NCBI RefSeq assembly: GCF_000739995.1
Contig: NZ_BBJX01000004.1
Location: 372,001 to 436,000, forward strand
Source: Comamonas granuli NBRC 101663
Lineage (GTDB): Bacteria; Pseudomonadota; Gammaproteobacteria; Burkholderiales; Burkholderiaceae_C
DNA: 64,000 nucleotides
Reading direction: 5' to 3'
Shown: in pieces, positions 51,803 through 60,225 of the stretch
Layout of the letters: every line of letters starts with the position of its first letter
How positions within the stretch are numbered: position 1 is the stretch's first letter
Notes under the pieces: generated by a model
The model's database searches: none
What the model saw: only the letters and a program-made list of their open reading frames with translations
Told to the model about the DNA's origin: nothing
Position numbers and translations under genes: made by a program

Positions 51803-52915
51803 TCAGGCGGCACAGGCTTCGGCGCGCGCCTCGGGCTGCGTGGCGTACACGGCGCCGAAGCGGTTGGCCAGGAAGTCCGCGAGCCGCACCTGCTCCTGCC
51901 CCACAAAGCCCTGCTGCGGCAGGGCCCCCTGGGCCACCAGGTCCAGGGCGGCGCAAATGCCGGCGGCCGTGGTGCGCTGGATGGCGCTCAGGCGGTGGCC
52001 TTGCACCTCGCAACCCAGGATGCGCGCCGAGTGCGACTCCTGCACCAGCCGGCCGCCCTGCAGGCCCGTGCTGCTGGCGAAGACGACGATCACGTCCTGC
52101 TCGGTGGTGGGAATGGCGGCCTCGAAAATCTCCTTGAGCAGATCGCGCCGGTCGCGCAGGCGCAGGTCGTTGAGCAGGAGCTTGAGGATGGCGCAGTGGC
52201 CGGGGTAGCGGATGGACTTGTAGTCCACCTGGCGCGCGCGGCCTGCCAGGGTCTCGGTCAGCGTGCCCAGGCCGCCCGAGGTGTTGAAGGCCTCGTACTC
52301 CACACCGTCCAGCGCAAAGGTCTCCAGCCCATCGAGCGCGGCCACGGTGGTCTTCACCCCGTCCACGATGGCCTCGCAGGGGTTGCAGTACTCGTTGATC
52401 AGGCCTTCCGTGCTCCAGGTCAGGTTGTAGCGCAGCGCGCCCTGCGGGTAGCGCGGCAGCGCGCCCACACGCATGTGCAGCCGGTGCAGCTCGTCAAAGC
52501 GCCGCGCCAGGTCGTGCCCCACGATGCCGATGAAGCCCGGCGCCAGCCCGCACTGGGGCATGAGCACGCTGCGCGCATCGCGCGCCAGCGCGCGGATCGC
52601 CTGGGTGCTTTGCACGTCCTCGGTCAGGTCGAAATAGTGCACCCCGGCGCGGGCGCACTGCGTGGCCACGCCCACGGCGCAGTGGAAGGGCAGCGCGTTG
52701 AGCACGGCGTAGCGCCCGGCGATGGCGCGCGCCAGCGCTGCGTCGTCGCCCGCGGTGCAGGTGGCGACGCCCAGCGCGGCCACGGCCTGGAGGCGCAGCG
52801 GGTCGCGGTCGGCAACGAGCACGTCGTAGTCGCCGCTGCGCGAAAGCAGCAGCGCCATGGCAAAGCCGATGTGGCCGGCGCCCAGGATGGTGATGGAACG
52901 GCGGGGGGTGGTCAT
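51803..52915 (-). CDS. Saccharopine dehydrogenase family oxidoreductase
   Basis: A 370-residue NAD(P)-dependent enzyme with an N-terminal Rossmann motif (ITILGAGHIG), GVHYFDLTED and MPQCGLAPGF, a set typical of saccharopine dehydrogenase-like proteins that act in lysine or related amino acid metabolism. The ATG at 52915 follows AGGAG. It is divergent from an Lrp-type regulator that probably senses the substrate. No lysine aminotransferase gene is nearby, so the exact reaction is open. Confidence 0.87.
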   Translation of the reverse strand: MTTPRRSITILGAGHIGFAMALLLSRSGDYDVLVADRDPLRLQAVAALGVATCTAGDDAALARAIAGRYAVLNALPFHCAVGVATQCARAGVHYFDLTEDVQSTQAIRALARDARSVLMPQCGLAPGFIGIVGHDLARRFDELHRLHMRVGALPRYPQGALRYNLTWSTEGLINEYCNPCEAIVDGVKTTVAALDGLETFALDGVEYEAFNTSGGLGTLTETLAGRARQVDYKSIRYPGHCAILKLLLNDLRLRDRRDLLKEIFEAAIPTTEQDVIVVFASSTGLQGGRLVQESHSARILGCEVQGHRLSAIQRTTAAGICAALDLVAQGALPQQGFVGQEQVRLADFLANRFGAVYATQPEARAEACAA

Positions 52916-53003
52916 GGCAGGTCTCCTCGGTTCTTGGATGGGGCTGTCGGGCAGCACCCTTGCATGCTAGGCGCGGGTGCTGTCAATGTGTAGCGTGCAA
53001 TGC

Positions 53004-53028
53004 GACGAATACCGCTTTAATATTCGTC
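53004..53028. promoter_or_regulatory. Candidate Lrp-type operator
   Basis: GACGAATA and TATTCGTC form a perfect eight-base inverted repeat with a nine-base spacer, midway between the divergent dehydrogenase and Lrp-type genes. Spacing and location fit an autoregulated Lrp-family site. Confidence 0.6.
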
Positions 53029-53054
53029 ATTCCGTCGAAAAGCACCGACACAGC

Positions 53055-53504
53055 ATGCACCCCACCCTGGACGAGACCGACCGCCAGCTCCTGAGCCTGC
53101 TGCAGGCCAATGCCCGCGAGAGCACCGCCACCCTGGCGCGGCGCCTGGGCCTGGCGCGCACCACCGTGGTCGCGCGCATCGCCCGGCTGGAGCGTGCGGG
53201 CGTGGTGGCGGGCTATGGCGTGCGCCTGGGCACGCGCATGGACCAGGCCACCGTGCGCGCCTGGTGCAGCCTGAGCGTGCTGCCGCAGTCCGCGCCGCAG
53301 GTGCTGCGCGCCCTGGCCGCCATGCCCGAGGTGGAGGAGGTGTCGGCCGTGAGCGGGCCGTTTGACTACCTGGCCTTTGTGCGCTGCCCCAGCCACGAGC
53401 GCCTGGACGCCCTGCTCGACCAGATCGGCCAGACCGACGGCGTGCACCGCACGCAGACCAGCATCGTGCTCAGCCGCAAGATCGACCGGCGGGGGATTGG
53501 GTAA
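53055..53504 (+). CDS. Lrp/AsnC family transcriptional regulator
   Basis: A 149-residue regulator: winged helix (LDETDRQLLSLLQANARESTATLARRLGLARTTVVARIARLE, split by the turn) and RAM domain (VSAVSGPFDYLAFVRC). Divergent from the saccharopine dehydrogenase-like gene with a palindrome between them. The ATG at 53055 matches the family start; further upstream ATGs lie within the operator region. Confidence 0.94.
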   Translation: MHPTLDETDRQLLSLLQANARESTATLARRLGLARTTVVARIARLERAGVVAGYGVRLGTRMDQATVRAWCSLSVLPQSAPQVLRALAAMPEVEEVSAVSGPFDYLAFVRCPSHERLDALLDQIGQTDGVHRTQTSIVLSRKIDRRGIG

Positions 53505-53508
53505 CACA

Positions 53509-53645
53509 CCCCCCTGTGGCGCTGCGCGCCTTCCCCCCGCTCTCGCAGCGCTGCGCGCTGCGGGCAGGGGGACACCCCCGGCGCGGCGGAGCGGCCCTTG
53601 CGCGGGGGCCGCTGGGCTGGGATGCGCCCATTTCAGACGCCGTGC
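53509..53645. repeat. GC-rich dispersed repeat, about 140 bases
   Basis: A run starting ACACCCCCCTGTGGCGCTGCGCGCC and ending near CATTTCAGACGCCGTGC, with internal GC-rich inverted segments. I recall very similar intergenic sequence in many Comamonadaceae genomes. Nothing coding is apparent. Confidence 0.5.
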
Positions 53646-53660
53646 ATCGCCCGGTGATCG

Positions 53661-53720
53661 CTCTATTTTTTATAGCTACTGACGCTTTCTCAATAAGCGC
53701 TGGAAGCCAATTTCATTCAA
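53661..53720. repeat. Intergenic inverted-repeat family copy
   Basis: GCTCTATTTTTTATAGCTACTGACGCTTTC, a spacer and AAGCGCTGGAAGCCAATTTCATT. It lies between convergent genes and could serve as a terminator. Confidence 0.65.
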
Positions 53721-54306
53721 CATCAAACTGGTCCGCATTCTTGCCCTGGATGGGGGCATAAAACGCCTTGATGCGGGCCATGTCGGCCTCCACGTCGCCC
53801 GTGGGCTGGAACAGCGGGCCCAGGCCGCCGACCTTGCGCCCGAAGTCCACGAACGCCAGCACGATGGGCACGCCCGCCTGCTGGGCGATGAAGTAAAAGC
53901 CCGTTTTCCAGTGCCGCGTGCGCCCGCGCGTGCCTTCGGGCGGGATGATGAGCTGCATGGGGCCCTCGGCCGCGCGCATGGCCTGGGCTGAGCTCGCGAC
54001 CAGGTTGCTGCTCTGGCTGCGGTTGACCGGAATCCCCCCCAGCCAGCGCATCAACCCGCCGAACGGCGCCCGGAAGATGCTCTGCTTGCCCATCCAGTAC
54101 ACGCGCAGGCGCAGGGCAAAGGCCAGCATCAGGGTGTAGGGCAAGTCCCAGTTGCTGGTGTGCGGCGCAGCAATCAGCACGCTCTTGGCCGCCTGCGGAG
54201 GCAGCGCGCCCTCCACCTTCCAGCCGCCGAGCTTGAGCAAGGCCAGCGACAGGCCGCGCAGCAGGGTGTTGACGATGGGCGTATCAAAAATGGTGCGGTG
54301 GCGCAT
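53713..54306 (-). CDS. Lysophospholipid acyltransferase family protein
   Basis: A 197-residue PlsC-type acyltransferase. The catalytic HxxxxD is in APHTSNWDLP and the second substrate motif in IIPPEGTRGR. The protein is shorter than PlsC (about 245), close to small glycerolphosphate acyltransferase-like proteins. There is a hydrophobic stretch near the N-terminus (LLRGLSLALLKLGGW). The 3' end abuts a repeat copy. Confidence 0.88.
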   Translation of the reverse strand: MRHRTIFDTPIVNTLLRGLSLALLKLGGWKVEGALPPQAAKSVLIAAPHTSNWDLPYTLMLAFALRLRVYWMGKQSIFRAPFGGLMRWLGGIPVNRSQSSNLVASSAQAMRAAEGPMQLIIPPEGTRGRTRHWKTGFYFIAQQAGVPIVLAFVDFGRKVGGLGPLFQPTGDVEADMARIKAFYAPIQGKNADQFDVE

Positions 54307-54419
54307 GGAGACTCAGGCTGTGCATGCACCAAGGGCGGTCTTGATACTTCTTGCAACAAACGGGCGCGAGTGTAGCAGCGCCACCCCGCCCGGCTGGGAC
54401 TGCGCCTGCCCCAAAGCAA

Positions 54420-54448
54420 AGCGCCGCAGGGCAAGCCCTTGCGGCGCT
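54420..54448 (-). terminator. Hairpin terminator after the OmpA-domain gene
   Basis: AGCGCCGCA and TGCGGCGCT arms, extended by GGG/CCC around a CAAG tetraloop with a one-base bulge, lie 48 bases past the OmpA-domain stop. On the minus strand the hairpin is followed by TTTGCTTT, a modest T-rich tail. Confidence 0.6.
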
Positions 54449-54495
54449 GTGGGCGGTGGGTGCTCCGCCAGCCAGTTGCTGGGAGCGCCTGGGGC

Positions 54496-54996
54496 TCAGA
54501 CGCCTGCGAGCACCACCTCGACGCGGCGCGCCTCGGCGTTGCTGCCGCTGCCCTGGGTGGCTTCGGGCTTCTTCAGTTCGATGCGGTCTTCGGCCACGCC
54601 CAGGGCCTGGAGGGCGTCGCGCACGGCCAGCGCGCGGTTCTTGGCCAACTCGGCGTTCAGCGCGGCGTCGCCCGTGGCGTCGTGAAAGCCCGAGACCACG
54701 GCCTTCTGCCCTGCGGCCACGCCCTGGACGATGTCGGCCAGGGCCTCGTTGGCGCCCGCGGCCAGGTCGGCCTTGCCGGTGGCGAAATAGAACTTGACCA
54801 CGCCGTTTTCCACGCGCACGCTGGCGCCATCGTCCGTTGCGGCCGCTGTGGCCGCCGCAGGCGCCTTGGCGCCGCCCATGCCGCGCTGGACCACCACCGT
54901 GCCCACCACGCTGGCCACCACCAGCGCAATCAAGGCGAACACCAGGCCCAGGGCAAAGCGCTGCTGGCTGTCATCATCGGAACTGCTGAACGACAT
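54496..54996 (-). CDS. OmpA family protein with N-terminal membrane anchor
   Basis: A 166-residue protein with one membrane helix (about residues 15-37, FALGLVFALIALVVASVVGTVVV split) and a C-terminal OmpA-like peptidoglycan-binding domain (VKFYFATGKADLAAGANEALADIV ... NAELAKNRALAVRDALQALGV). It should tether the inner membrane to peptidoglycan. The ATG at 54996 directly precedes the short cytoplasmic tail. Confidence 0.87.
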   Translation of the reverse strand: MSFSSSDDDSQQRFALGLVFALIALVVASVVGTVVVQRGMGGAKAPAAATAAATDDGASVRVENGVVKFYFATGKADLAAGANEALADIVQGVAAGQKAVVSGFHDATGDAALNAELAKNRALAVRDALQALGVAEDRIELKKPEATQGSGSNAEARRVEVVLAGV

Positions 54997-55071
54997 CTTG
55001 GAAACTCCGTGAAAAAATGAGGGGGAGAGCGCACTTGAACCGCCCATTGTAAATTGCCCCGTCACGCCGCC

Positions 55072-55674
55072 ATGCCCGCCTTTTCCCCCTCCACCCGCGA
55101 CCCTGCCCCGCTCCTGGAACGCACCCTGCAGCACTGGGGCGGGCGCGGCGACGTATGGATTTTTGGCTACGCCTCGCTCATCTGGCGGCCCGACTTCGAG
55201 CACGCCGAGCGCCGGCCGGCCCGCGTGCATGGCTGGCACCGCGCGCTCAAGATGTGGAGCCACGTCAACCGCGGCACGACCGAGCGGCCCGGCCTGGTGT
55301 TTGCCATGCTCTCGGGCGGCAGTTGCCAGGGCATGGTGTTTCGCGTGCGCGAGCGCCAGGCCCATGCCGTGCTGCAGACGCTGTGGCTGCGCGAGATGCC
55401 GGTGGCCGTGTACGACCCGCGCTGGCTCACCTGCCAGACACCGCAAGGCCCGGTGCAGGCCCTGGCGTTCACGCTCTCGCGCCGCAGCCCGCATTTCACG
55501 GGCACGCTGGCCGACGAGGAGTACCGCCGCATCTTCGCCCAGGCCCGCGGCCGCTATGGCAGCACGCACGACTACGCGCAGGACACCTACCACGGCCTGC
55601 GCCAGGTCGGCATCGACGACCGCGCGCTGGGGCGGCTGCTCCAGCGCACCGCGCCTGAAGCGGCCCGGGCGTGA
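55072..55674 (+). CDS. Gamma-glutamylcyclotransferase (ChaC-like)
   Basis: A 200-residue protein of the ChaC family, which cleaves glutathione to 5-oxoproline and Cys-Gly. The opening VWIFGYASLIWRPDFEHAER is the family nucleotide-loop-like motif, followed by RALKMWSHVNRGTTERPGLVFAML and, near the end, YGSTHDYAQDTYHGLRQVGI. The ATG at 55072 is preferred to one at 55054. Confidence 0.88.
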   Translation: MPAFSPSTRDPAPLLERTLQHWGGRGDVWIFGYASLIWRPDFEHAERRPARVHGWHRALKMWSHVNRGTTERPGLVFAMLSGGSCQGMVFRVRERQAHAVLQTLWLREMPVAVYDPRWLTCQTPQGPVQALAFTLSRRSPHFTGTLADEEYRRIFAQARGRYGSTHDYAQDTYHGLRQVGIDDRALGRLLQRTAPEAARA

Positions 55675-55768
55675 CTTAGTACCGCGTCCGCCATTCCGTA
55701 TCGGGCCCGCGGGGGCGGGCGGCCCTTAGAGTGCGGTGCTTCTTAACCCGCATCAAGGAATTTCTGCC

Positions 55769-56287
55769 ATGAAACTGCACTACCCCCTGTTCGCCGTCGC
55801 CGCTCTCGCCCTGGCGGGCTGCTCGGCCTTCTCGTCCGGCCCCTCGGCGCGCGCCGCACTGGAGCCCACGCGCGGCAATGCCGTGGCGGGCACGGTGCGC
55901 TTTGTCCAGACGGGCGAGGTAGTGCAGGTCAGCGGCCAGATCAGCGGCCTCAAGCCCGGCGCCGAGCACGGCTTCCACATCCATGAAAAAGGTGACTGCT
56001 CCAGCGGCGACGGCATGAGCACGGGCGGCCACTTCAACCCCGGCGGCCATGCGCACGGCCGCCATGGTGCAGGCATGCACCACACGGGCGACCTGCCGCC
56101 CCTCCGGGCCGATGCCCAGGGCGTGGCGCAGTTCAGCTTCACGTCGCGCAGCATCCGCCTGGACAGCGGCAGCAACGACATCGTGGGCCGGGGCCTGATC
56201 GTGCACCGCGACCCCGACGACTACACCACCCAGCCCACCGGCAATGCCGGCCCGCGCCTGGCCTGCGCCGTCATCCGCAAGGATTGA
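55769..56287 (+). CDS. sodC: Cu/Zn superoxide dismutase (lipoprotein form)
   Basis: Periplasmic superoxide dismutase of 172 residues. The signal ends in the lipobox LALAGCSA, so it is probably anchored to the outer membrane. Copper and zinc ligands are complete: [32 protein letters not shown] and [15 protein letters not shown], with the disulfide partner in RLACAVI. The ATG at 55769 directly precedes the signal peptide. Confidence 0.95.
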   Translation: MKLHYPLFAVAALALAGCSAFSSGPSARAALEPTRGNAVAGTVRFVQTGEVVQVSGQISGLKPGAEHGFHIHEKGDCSSGDGMSTGGHFNPGGHAHGRHGAGMHHTGDLPPLRADAQGVAQFSFTSRSIRLDSGSNDIVGRGLIVHRDPDDYTTQPTGNAGPRLACAVIRKD

Positions 56288-56328
56288 CGCCACCGCCTGC
56301 CCGGTGGCCGCCGGGCAGAATAGAGGGC

Positions 56329-56976
56329 ATGAGCAGCCCTTCCACTTCCATCGCCGACCTGCGCAAGAGCTACGAGCGCGCCGAACTCAACGAAGACGCC
56401 TCGCATGCCGACCCCATGCAGCAATTCGACCAGTGGCTCAAGGAGGCCCTGGCCGCCCAGGTGCCCGAGCCCAACGCCATGACCGTGGCCACCGTGGGCA
56501 GCGACCTGCGCCCGAGCACGCGCGTGGTGCTCATCAAGGGCTACGACGCGCGCGGCATCGTCTGGTACACCAATTACGAGAGCCGCAAGGGTCGCCAACT
56601 GGCGGGCAACCCCTATGCGGCGCTGCAGTTCCACTGGGTGGAGCTCGAGCGCGTGGTGCGCATCGAGGGCCTGGTGGAGAAGGTCAGCGACGCCGAGAGC
56701 GACGAGTACTTCCACAGCCGCCCGCTGGACTCGCGCATCGGCGCCTGGGCCAGCCCGCAAAGCCAGGTGATCGCCGGGCGCAGCGTGCTGGTGGCCAACG
56801 CCGCCCGGTACGGCGCGCAGTTCATGCTCAAGCCGCCGCGCCCGCCGCACTGGGGCGGCTACCGCCTGGTGCCCGACCAGTGGGAGTTCTGGCAAGGCCG
56901 CAAGAGCCGCCTGCACGACCGCCTGCGCTACCGGCAGGAAGGCGGCGCCTGGGTGCGCGAGCGCCTGGCGCCTTGA
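56329..56976 (+). CDS. pdxH: Pyridoxamine 5'-phosphate oxidase
   Basis: FMN-dependent oxidase making pyridoxal 5'-phosphate, the cofactor of GcvP and many other enzymes. Its 215 residues match E. coli PdxH (218). Motifs include [54 protein letters not shown] and the ending [21 protein letters not shown]. The ATG at 56329 gives the standard N-terminus. Confidence 0.96.
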   Translation: MSSPSTSIADLRKSYERAELNEDASHADPMQQFDQWLKEALAAQVPEPNAMTVATVGSDLRPSTRVVLIKGYDARGIVWYTNYESRKGRQLAGNPYAALQFHWVELERVVRIEGLVEKVSDAESDEYFHSRPLDSRIGAWASPQSQVIAGRSVLVANAARYGAQFMLKPPRPPHWGGYRLVPDQWEFWQGRKSRLHDRLRYRQEGGAWVRERLAP

Positions 56977-57008
56977 GCCCCTTCCCCCGCCACGCTTGAG
57001 GCCCGGCC

Positions 57009-57410
57009 ATGCTGCAAACCTACCAAGGCTCCTGCCATTGCGGCGCAGTGCGCTTCGAGGCCGACCCCGACCTTGCCCAACCCACCTACCGCTGCAACTG
57101 CTCCATCTGCCGGCGCACACGCTTCTGGCCCGCCGTAGCGCGCGCAGGCGGCTTGCGGCTGCTGGCGGGCGAGCAGGAGCTGACCCAGTACCTGTTCAAC
57201 AGCCGCAAGAACCAGCATTACTTCTGTCGCCACTGCGGCGTGCGCCCCTTCGGCATCGGCACCGAGACGCCCATCGGCATGATGTACGGCGTCAACATCG
57301 GCTGCCTGGAAGGACTGTCGGAAGAGGACCTCTCAAAGCTGGCCGTCGTGCATGTGGACGGCATGCACGACCGCTGGGACAGCGCCCCGGCCTTCTGCAG
57401 CCACCTCTGA
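57009..57410 (+). CDS. GFA family zinc protein
   Basis: A 133-residue protein of the glutathione-dependent formaldehyde-activating (GFA) fold. Zinc-binding cysteines are present in GSCHCGAVRF, CNCSICRR and FCRHCGVRPF. The actual reaction of most GFA proteins is not established. It lies 32 bases after pdxH and convergent with the patatin-like gene. Confidence 0.9.
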   Translation: MLQTYQGSCHCGAVRFEADPDLAQPTYRCNCSICRRTRFWPAVARAGGLRLLAGEQELTQYLFNSRKNQHYFCRHCGVRPFGIGTETPIGMMYGVNIGCLEGLSEEDLSKLAVVHVDGMHDRWDSAPAFCSHL

Positions 57411-57430
57411 CCGTGTTCTGACCGGCGCGC

Positions 57431-58486
57431 TCAGGGCCGTTCGCAGGAGCTATCCAGCCCCACCGTGCCCGCCAGCTTCTGCAGGCGCGAGCGGCTTTCC
57501 AGGCAGGCCTGGTGCTCGGCCTCGGCCGCCTTCTGCTGCGCCAGGCGCGTGGCCTGGGCGCGCTCGGCCTGCAGCCGGGCCACGCGCTCGCGCAGTTGCG
57601 GCATCGCGGCCAGGGCGGCTTTTTCACCCTCGACGATGGCGCTGGCACGCTGGGTGAAGTCCGCCGGGCCCATGTCCAGCACCTGCGGGCGGATGATGAC
57701 GTCGGCCCGCGCCAGTTCGGCCTGCCCCAGCTTCTGGCCCATGATGGCGATGGACTGGTTCAGCGCGCCCAGCATGTGGCTGGGCGCCTGGCCGCGCGCC
57801 TTGCTGGAGATGTCCACCGCCACCACCACGTCGGCGCCCAGTTGCCGCGCCGCGTCCACCGGCACCGGGCTCACGATGCCGCCGTCCACGAAGTGGTACT
57901 TGCCGATGGTGACCGGCTGGAACACGCCGGGCACGCTGCTCGACGCCCGCACCGCCTGCCCCGTGTTGCCGCGCGCGAACACGGTGCGCTCGCCGTCCTC
58001 CAGCCGCGTGGCCACCGCCACGAAGGGCTTGGCGAGCTGCTCCAGCGGCTTGCGGTGCACCTGCTCGTTCACGTAGTCCTCCAGCTTCTGGCCCAGCACC
58101 AGCCCACCGGAAGAAAACTGCAGGTCGCGGATCCTGGCTTCGTCCAGCGCCACGGCCTTTTCCTGCAGCTCGAACGCATTCATGCCGCTGGCATACAGCG
58201 CCCCCACCACACTGCCCGCGCTGGTGCCCGCCACCACGGCGGGCGCAAAGCCATTGGCCTCCAGCATCTTGATGACGCCAATGTGCGCAAACCCCTTGGC
58301 CGCGCCGCCGCCGAGGGCGACGCCGATCTTGATGGGGGGTGCAGAGGTGGTGCCGGCCGCCGGCTCCGGGGCAGCAGCGGGCGCGCTCGGCGGTGTGCTG
58401 CCGCAGGCGGCCAGGGTGGCGACCCAAAGGCAGGCCAGAGTGCGCGGCAGGACGCCAAGGCGAATGCAGGGGGATGGAACAGTCAT
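57431..58486 (-). CDS. Patatin-like phospholipase lipoprotein (RssA/NTE type)
   Basis: A 351-residue protein with a lipobox (ATLAACGS, cysteine near residue 28), then a patatin domain (about 50-260): oxyanion hole GGGAAKGFAHIG, nucleophile elbow GTSAG and the catalytic aspartate in VDGGI. The C-terminal 60 residues form a charged coiled coil (RLQAERAQATRLAQQKAAEAEHQ). It should hydrolyse lipids in the periplasm. Confidence 0.93.
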   Translation of the reverse strand: MTVPSPCIRLGVLPRTLACLWVATLAACGSTPPSAPAAAPEPAAGTTSAPPIKIGVALGGGAAKGFAHIGVIKMLEANGFAPAVVAGTSAGSVVGALYASGMNAFELQEKAVALDEARIRDLQFSSGGLVLGQKLEDYVNEQVHRKPLEQLAKPFVAVATRLEDGERTVFARGNTGQAVRASSSVPGVFQPVTIGKYHFVDGGIVSPVPVDAARQLGADVVVAVDISSKARGQAPSHMLGALNQSIAIMGQKLGQAELARADVIIRPQVLDMGPADFTQRASAIVEGEKAALAAMPQLRERVARLQAERAQATRLAQQKAAEAEHQACLESRSRLQKLAGTVGLDSSCERP

Positions 58487-58867
58487 GGGGGCCTGAAGTT
58501 TAGCGGCGGGTAACGGCCTGTTGGTGTCGGTGCACAGCGCAAGATTCCACGACCTGCGCGCTGTCCCCCGGTTTTCTGCTGCACCGGCGGCCCGGCGAAC
58601 CCGCGGCGGCCCCGCCCGCAGGGCCCACGGCGCCGTTCACGGGGTCGGTCACGCCTTTTTAAAACTTGCAAGAATATTAAATTGCACTCAAATCAAATTG
58701 AGTTATAATTTGCGCTGTTGCAGTCATTGCAACTGCCTGCCCAGGGGCGCCAGCCTCTCCCCGCAGGACGCCTTTTGCGATCTTTGTCGCCCAGTGGATC
58801 TGTAGAGCTGCAGCCCACTGCGTCCCTTGATGCTCCCGCAGGCCGATCTCAAAGCCCGCGATCCTGA
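58487..58867. other. Leader and promoter region upstream of a small protein and an RRM protein
   Basis: No gene in 381 bases apart from possible overlap at the ends. An A/T-rich patch at about 58660-58712 contains the promoter described separately. The following 150 bases would be transcribed as a leader with potential hairpins: GTTGCA-GTCAT-TGCAAC at 58717-58733 and CAGTGG pairing with CCACTG around 58792-58819. Confidence 0.55.
58682..58709 (+). promoter_or_regulatory. Strong sigma-70 promoter with internal palindrome
   Basis: TTGCAC at 58682, a 16-base spacer and TATAAT at 58704. The spacer contains CTCAA-ATCAAA-TTGAG, an inverted repeat that could bind a regulator. It is the best -35/-10 match I saw in the window and reads toward the small protein and RRM genes. 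Confidence 0.7.
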
Positions 58868-59107
58868 ATGTCCCCCATTTCACAGACCGCCATATCCATG
58901 GGCCGCTACGTCGTTTCGCCCGCGACACACCCGACCGACTGCGGCCGCTTTCGCGCCTCCTTCTCGGTCCATCGCTCCCAGGGCAACGGCAGCTACTGCC
59001 GCGTGTTCCGCTTCGACAAAGCCTTTGCCTCGCGCGAAGCCGCCCGGCTCTTTGCCATCACCCAGGGCTGGCTGCAGACGAGCATGACGCACCCTCCCGT
59101 GTGCTGA
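58868..59107 (+). CDS. Small conserved-looking hypothetical protein
   Basis: A 79-residue basic protein (or 69 residues from the ATG at 58898, MGRYVVSPATH). The body reads as a compact domain: CGRFRASFSVHRSQGNGSYCRVFRFDKAFASREAARLFAITQGW. From memory a similar protein lies before RNA-binding protein genes in related bacteria. The function is unknown. It is preceded by a strong promoter and long leader, and followed by the RRM protein gene. Confidence 0.65.
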   Translation: MSPISQTAISMGRYVVSPATHPTDCGRFRASFSVHRSQGNGSYCRVFRFDKAFASREAARLFAITQGWLQTSMTHPPVC

Positions 59108-59223
59108 CCCGGTCAGCCCGGCTCCCCTTCATCCCATCCCCTCGCGGCGGCCCCCCCGACCCGCACGCCCGGACCCCAACGGTGCACCCTTCATTGCGCA
59201 CCATATTTCAGAAAGGCTCTTTC

Positions 59224-59574
59224 ATGAGCAGCAAAATCTACGTGGGCAACCTGCCCTACTCCGTGACCGATTCCAGCCTGGAAAGCAACTTCGCCGAATT
59301 TGGCGGCGTGGCCTCCGCCAAGGTCATGATGGACCGCGACACCGGCCGCTCCAAAGGCTTTGGCTTTGTGGAAATGAGCAGCGCCGCAGAAGCCCAGGCT
59401 GCCATCAGCGGCCTGAACGGCGTGTCGGTCGATGGCCGCGCCATCGTCGTGAACCTGGCCCGTCCCCGTGAAGACAACCGTGGCTCGGGTGGCTACAGCG
59501 CCAACGGCTATGGCGGCAACAAGCGCTCGGATGTGGGCTACGGCTCCGGCGGCTTCGGCGGCGGCCGTTACTGA
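59224..59574 (+). CDS. RNA-binding protein with RRM domain
   Basis: A 116-residue protein with one RRM (residues 1-82): RNP2 IYVGNL and RNP1 KGFGFVEM are both exact, with DRDTGRS between them. The remainder is a glycine-rich tail ending GGFGGGRY. Such small bacterial RRM proteins (Rbp type) are often cold-induced. The ATG at 59224 gives the family start MSSKIYVGNLP. A hairpin terminator follows. Confidence 0.95.
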   Translation: MSSKIYVGNLPYSVTDSSLESNFAEFGGVASAKVMMDRDTGRSKGFGFVEMSSAAEAQAAISGLNGVSVDGRAIVVNLARPREDNRGSGGYSANGYGGNKRSDVGYGSGGFGGGRY

Positions 59575-59594
59575 ATCCAGTAGCGTCCATGAAG

Positions 59595-59622
59595 AACCGG
59601 CTCTGAGGAGCCGGTTTTTTTT
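59595..59622 (+). terminator. Rho-independent terminator after the RRM gene
   Basis: AACCGGCTC and GAGCCGGTT form a nine-base-pair stem with a TGAG loop, followed by eight T residues (overlapping the stem end), 20 bases past the stop codon. Confidence 0.92.
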
Positions 59623-59649
59623 CGCTCCGCATCCATGGGTTGGCAAAGC

Positions 59650-59720
59650 CTTATTGCTATCAATACGATAGCTGTTTGCGCTTATTGGTAAAGCGCTGGA
59701 GGCCAAAAATAGCCTCAAAT
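59650..59720. repeat. Intergenic inverted-repeat family copy
   Basis: TTATTGCTATCAATACGATAGCTGTTTGCGCTTATTGG followed by AAGCGCTGGAGGCCAAAAATAGCCTCAAAT; it lies between the RRM terminator and the toxin-antitoxin pair. Confidence 0.65.
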
Positions 59721-59850
59721 ATTGGCCGACGAGGGCGCCACCAGCGCCCACAGCCCGCGCCGCAGGCTTGCCCGCATCTCCAGCGAAAAACATCATGCAA
59801 TTATTAAGCGTTGATGCTATATTCTTTCTGAAGAAGCACAGGAGCCCCTC

Positions 59851-60225
59851 ATGCAACCCCATGTGGCCCCCGCCCCGGACAAAGCCATGGTGCTGGGCAA
59901 GGCAACCATCCGTGCCGCCCAGGAGCTGCGCCTCTCCAACGCCGCCCTGGCGCGTGTGATTGGCCTGAGCGAGCCCACCATCAGCCGCATTGCCGGCGGT
60001 GCGCGCGGCATCGCCCCGGAATCGAAGGAAGGCCAACTGGCCCTGCTGGTGGTGCGCCTGTTCCGCTCGCTCGATCCGCTGGTCGGCTCCGACGCACAAA
60101 AGCGGCACGACTGGCTGCGCAGCCACAACAAGGCGCTCAACGGCACACCCGCCGCACTCATCGAAAACCCCACCGGCCTGGTCAACGCCCTGGCCTACCT
60201 GGACGGCATGCGGGCTGCCGCCTGA
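59851..60225 (+). CDS. Xre/MbcA/ParS-type antitoxin
   Basis: A 124-residue protein with an N-terminal helix-turn-helix (LRLSNAALARVIGLSEPTISRIAGG) and a C-terminal toxin-binding domain (RSLDPLVGSDAQKRHDWLRSHNKALNGTPAALIENPTGLVNALAYLD, shown by its WLRSHN and PAALI blocks). It should neutralise the RES toxin encoded next and repress the pair. Its stop overlaps the toxin start by one base (TGATG). Confidence 0.92.
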   Translation: MQPHVAPAPDKAMVLGKATIRAAQELRLSNAALARVIGLSEPTISRIAGGARGIAPESKEGQLALLVVRLFRSLDPLVGSDAQKRHDWLRSHNKALNGTPAALIENPTGLVNALAYLDGMRAAA

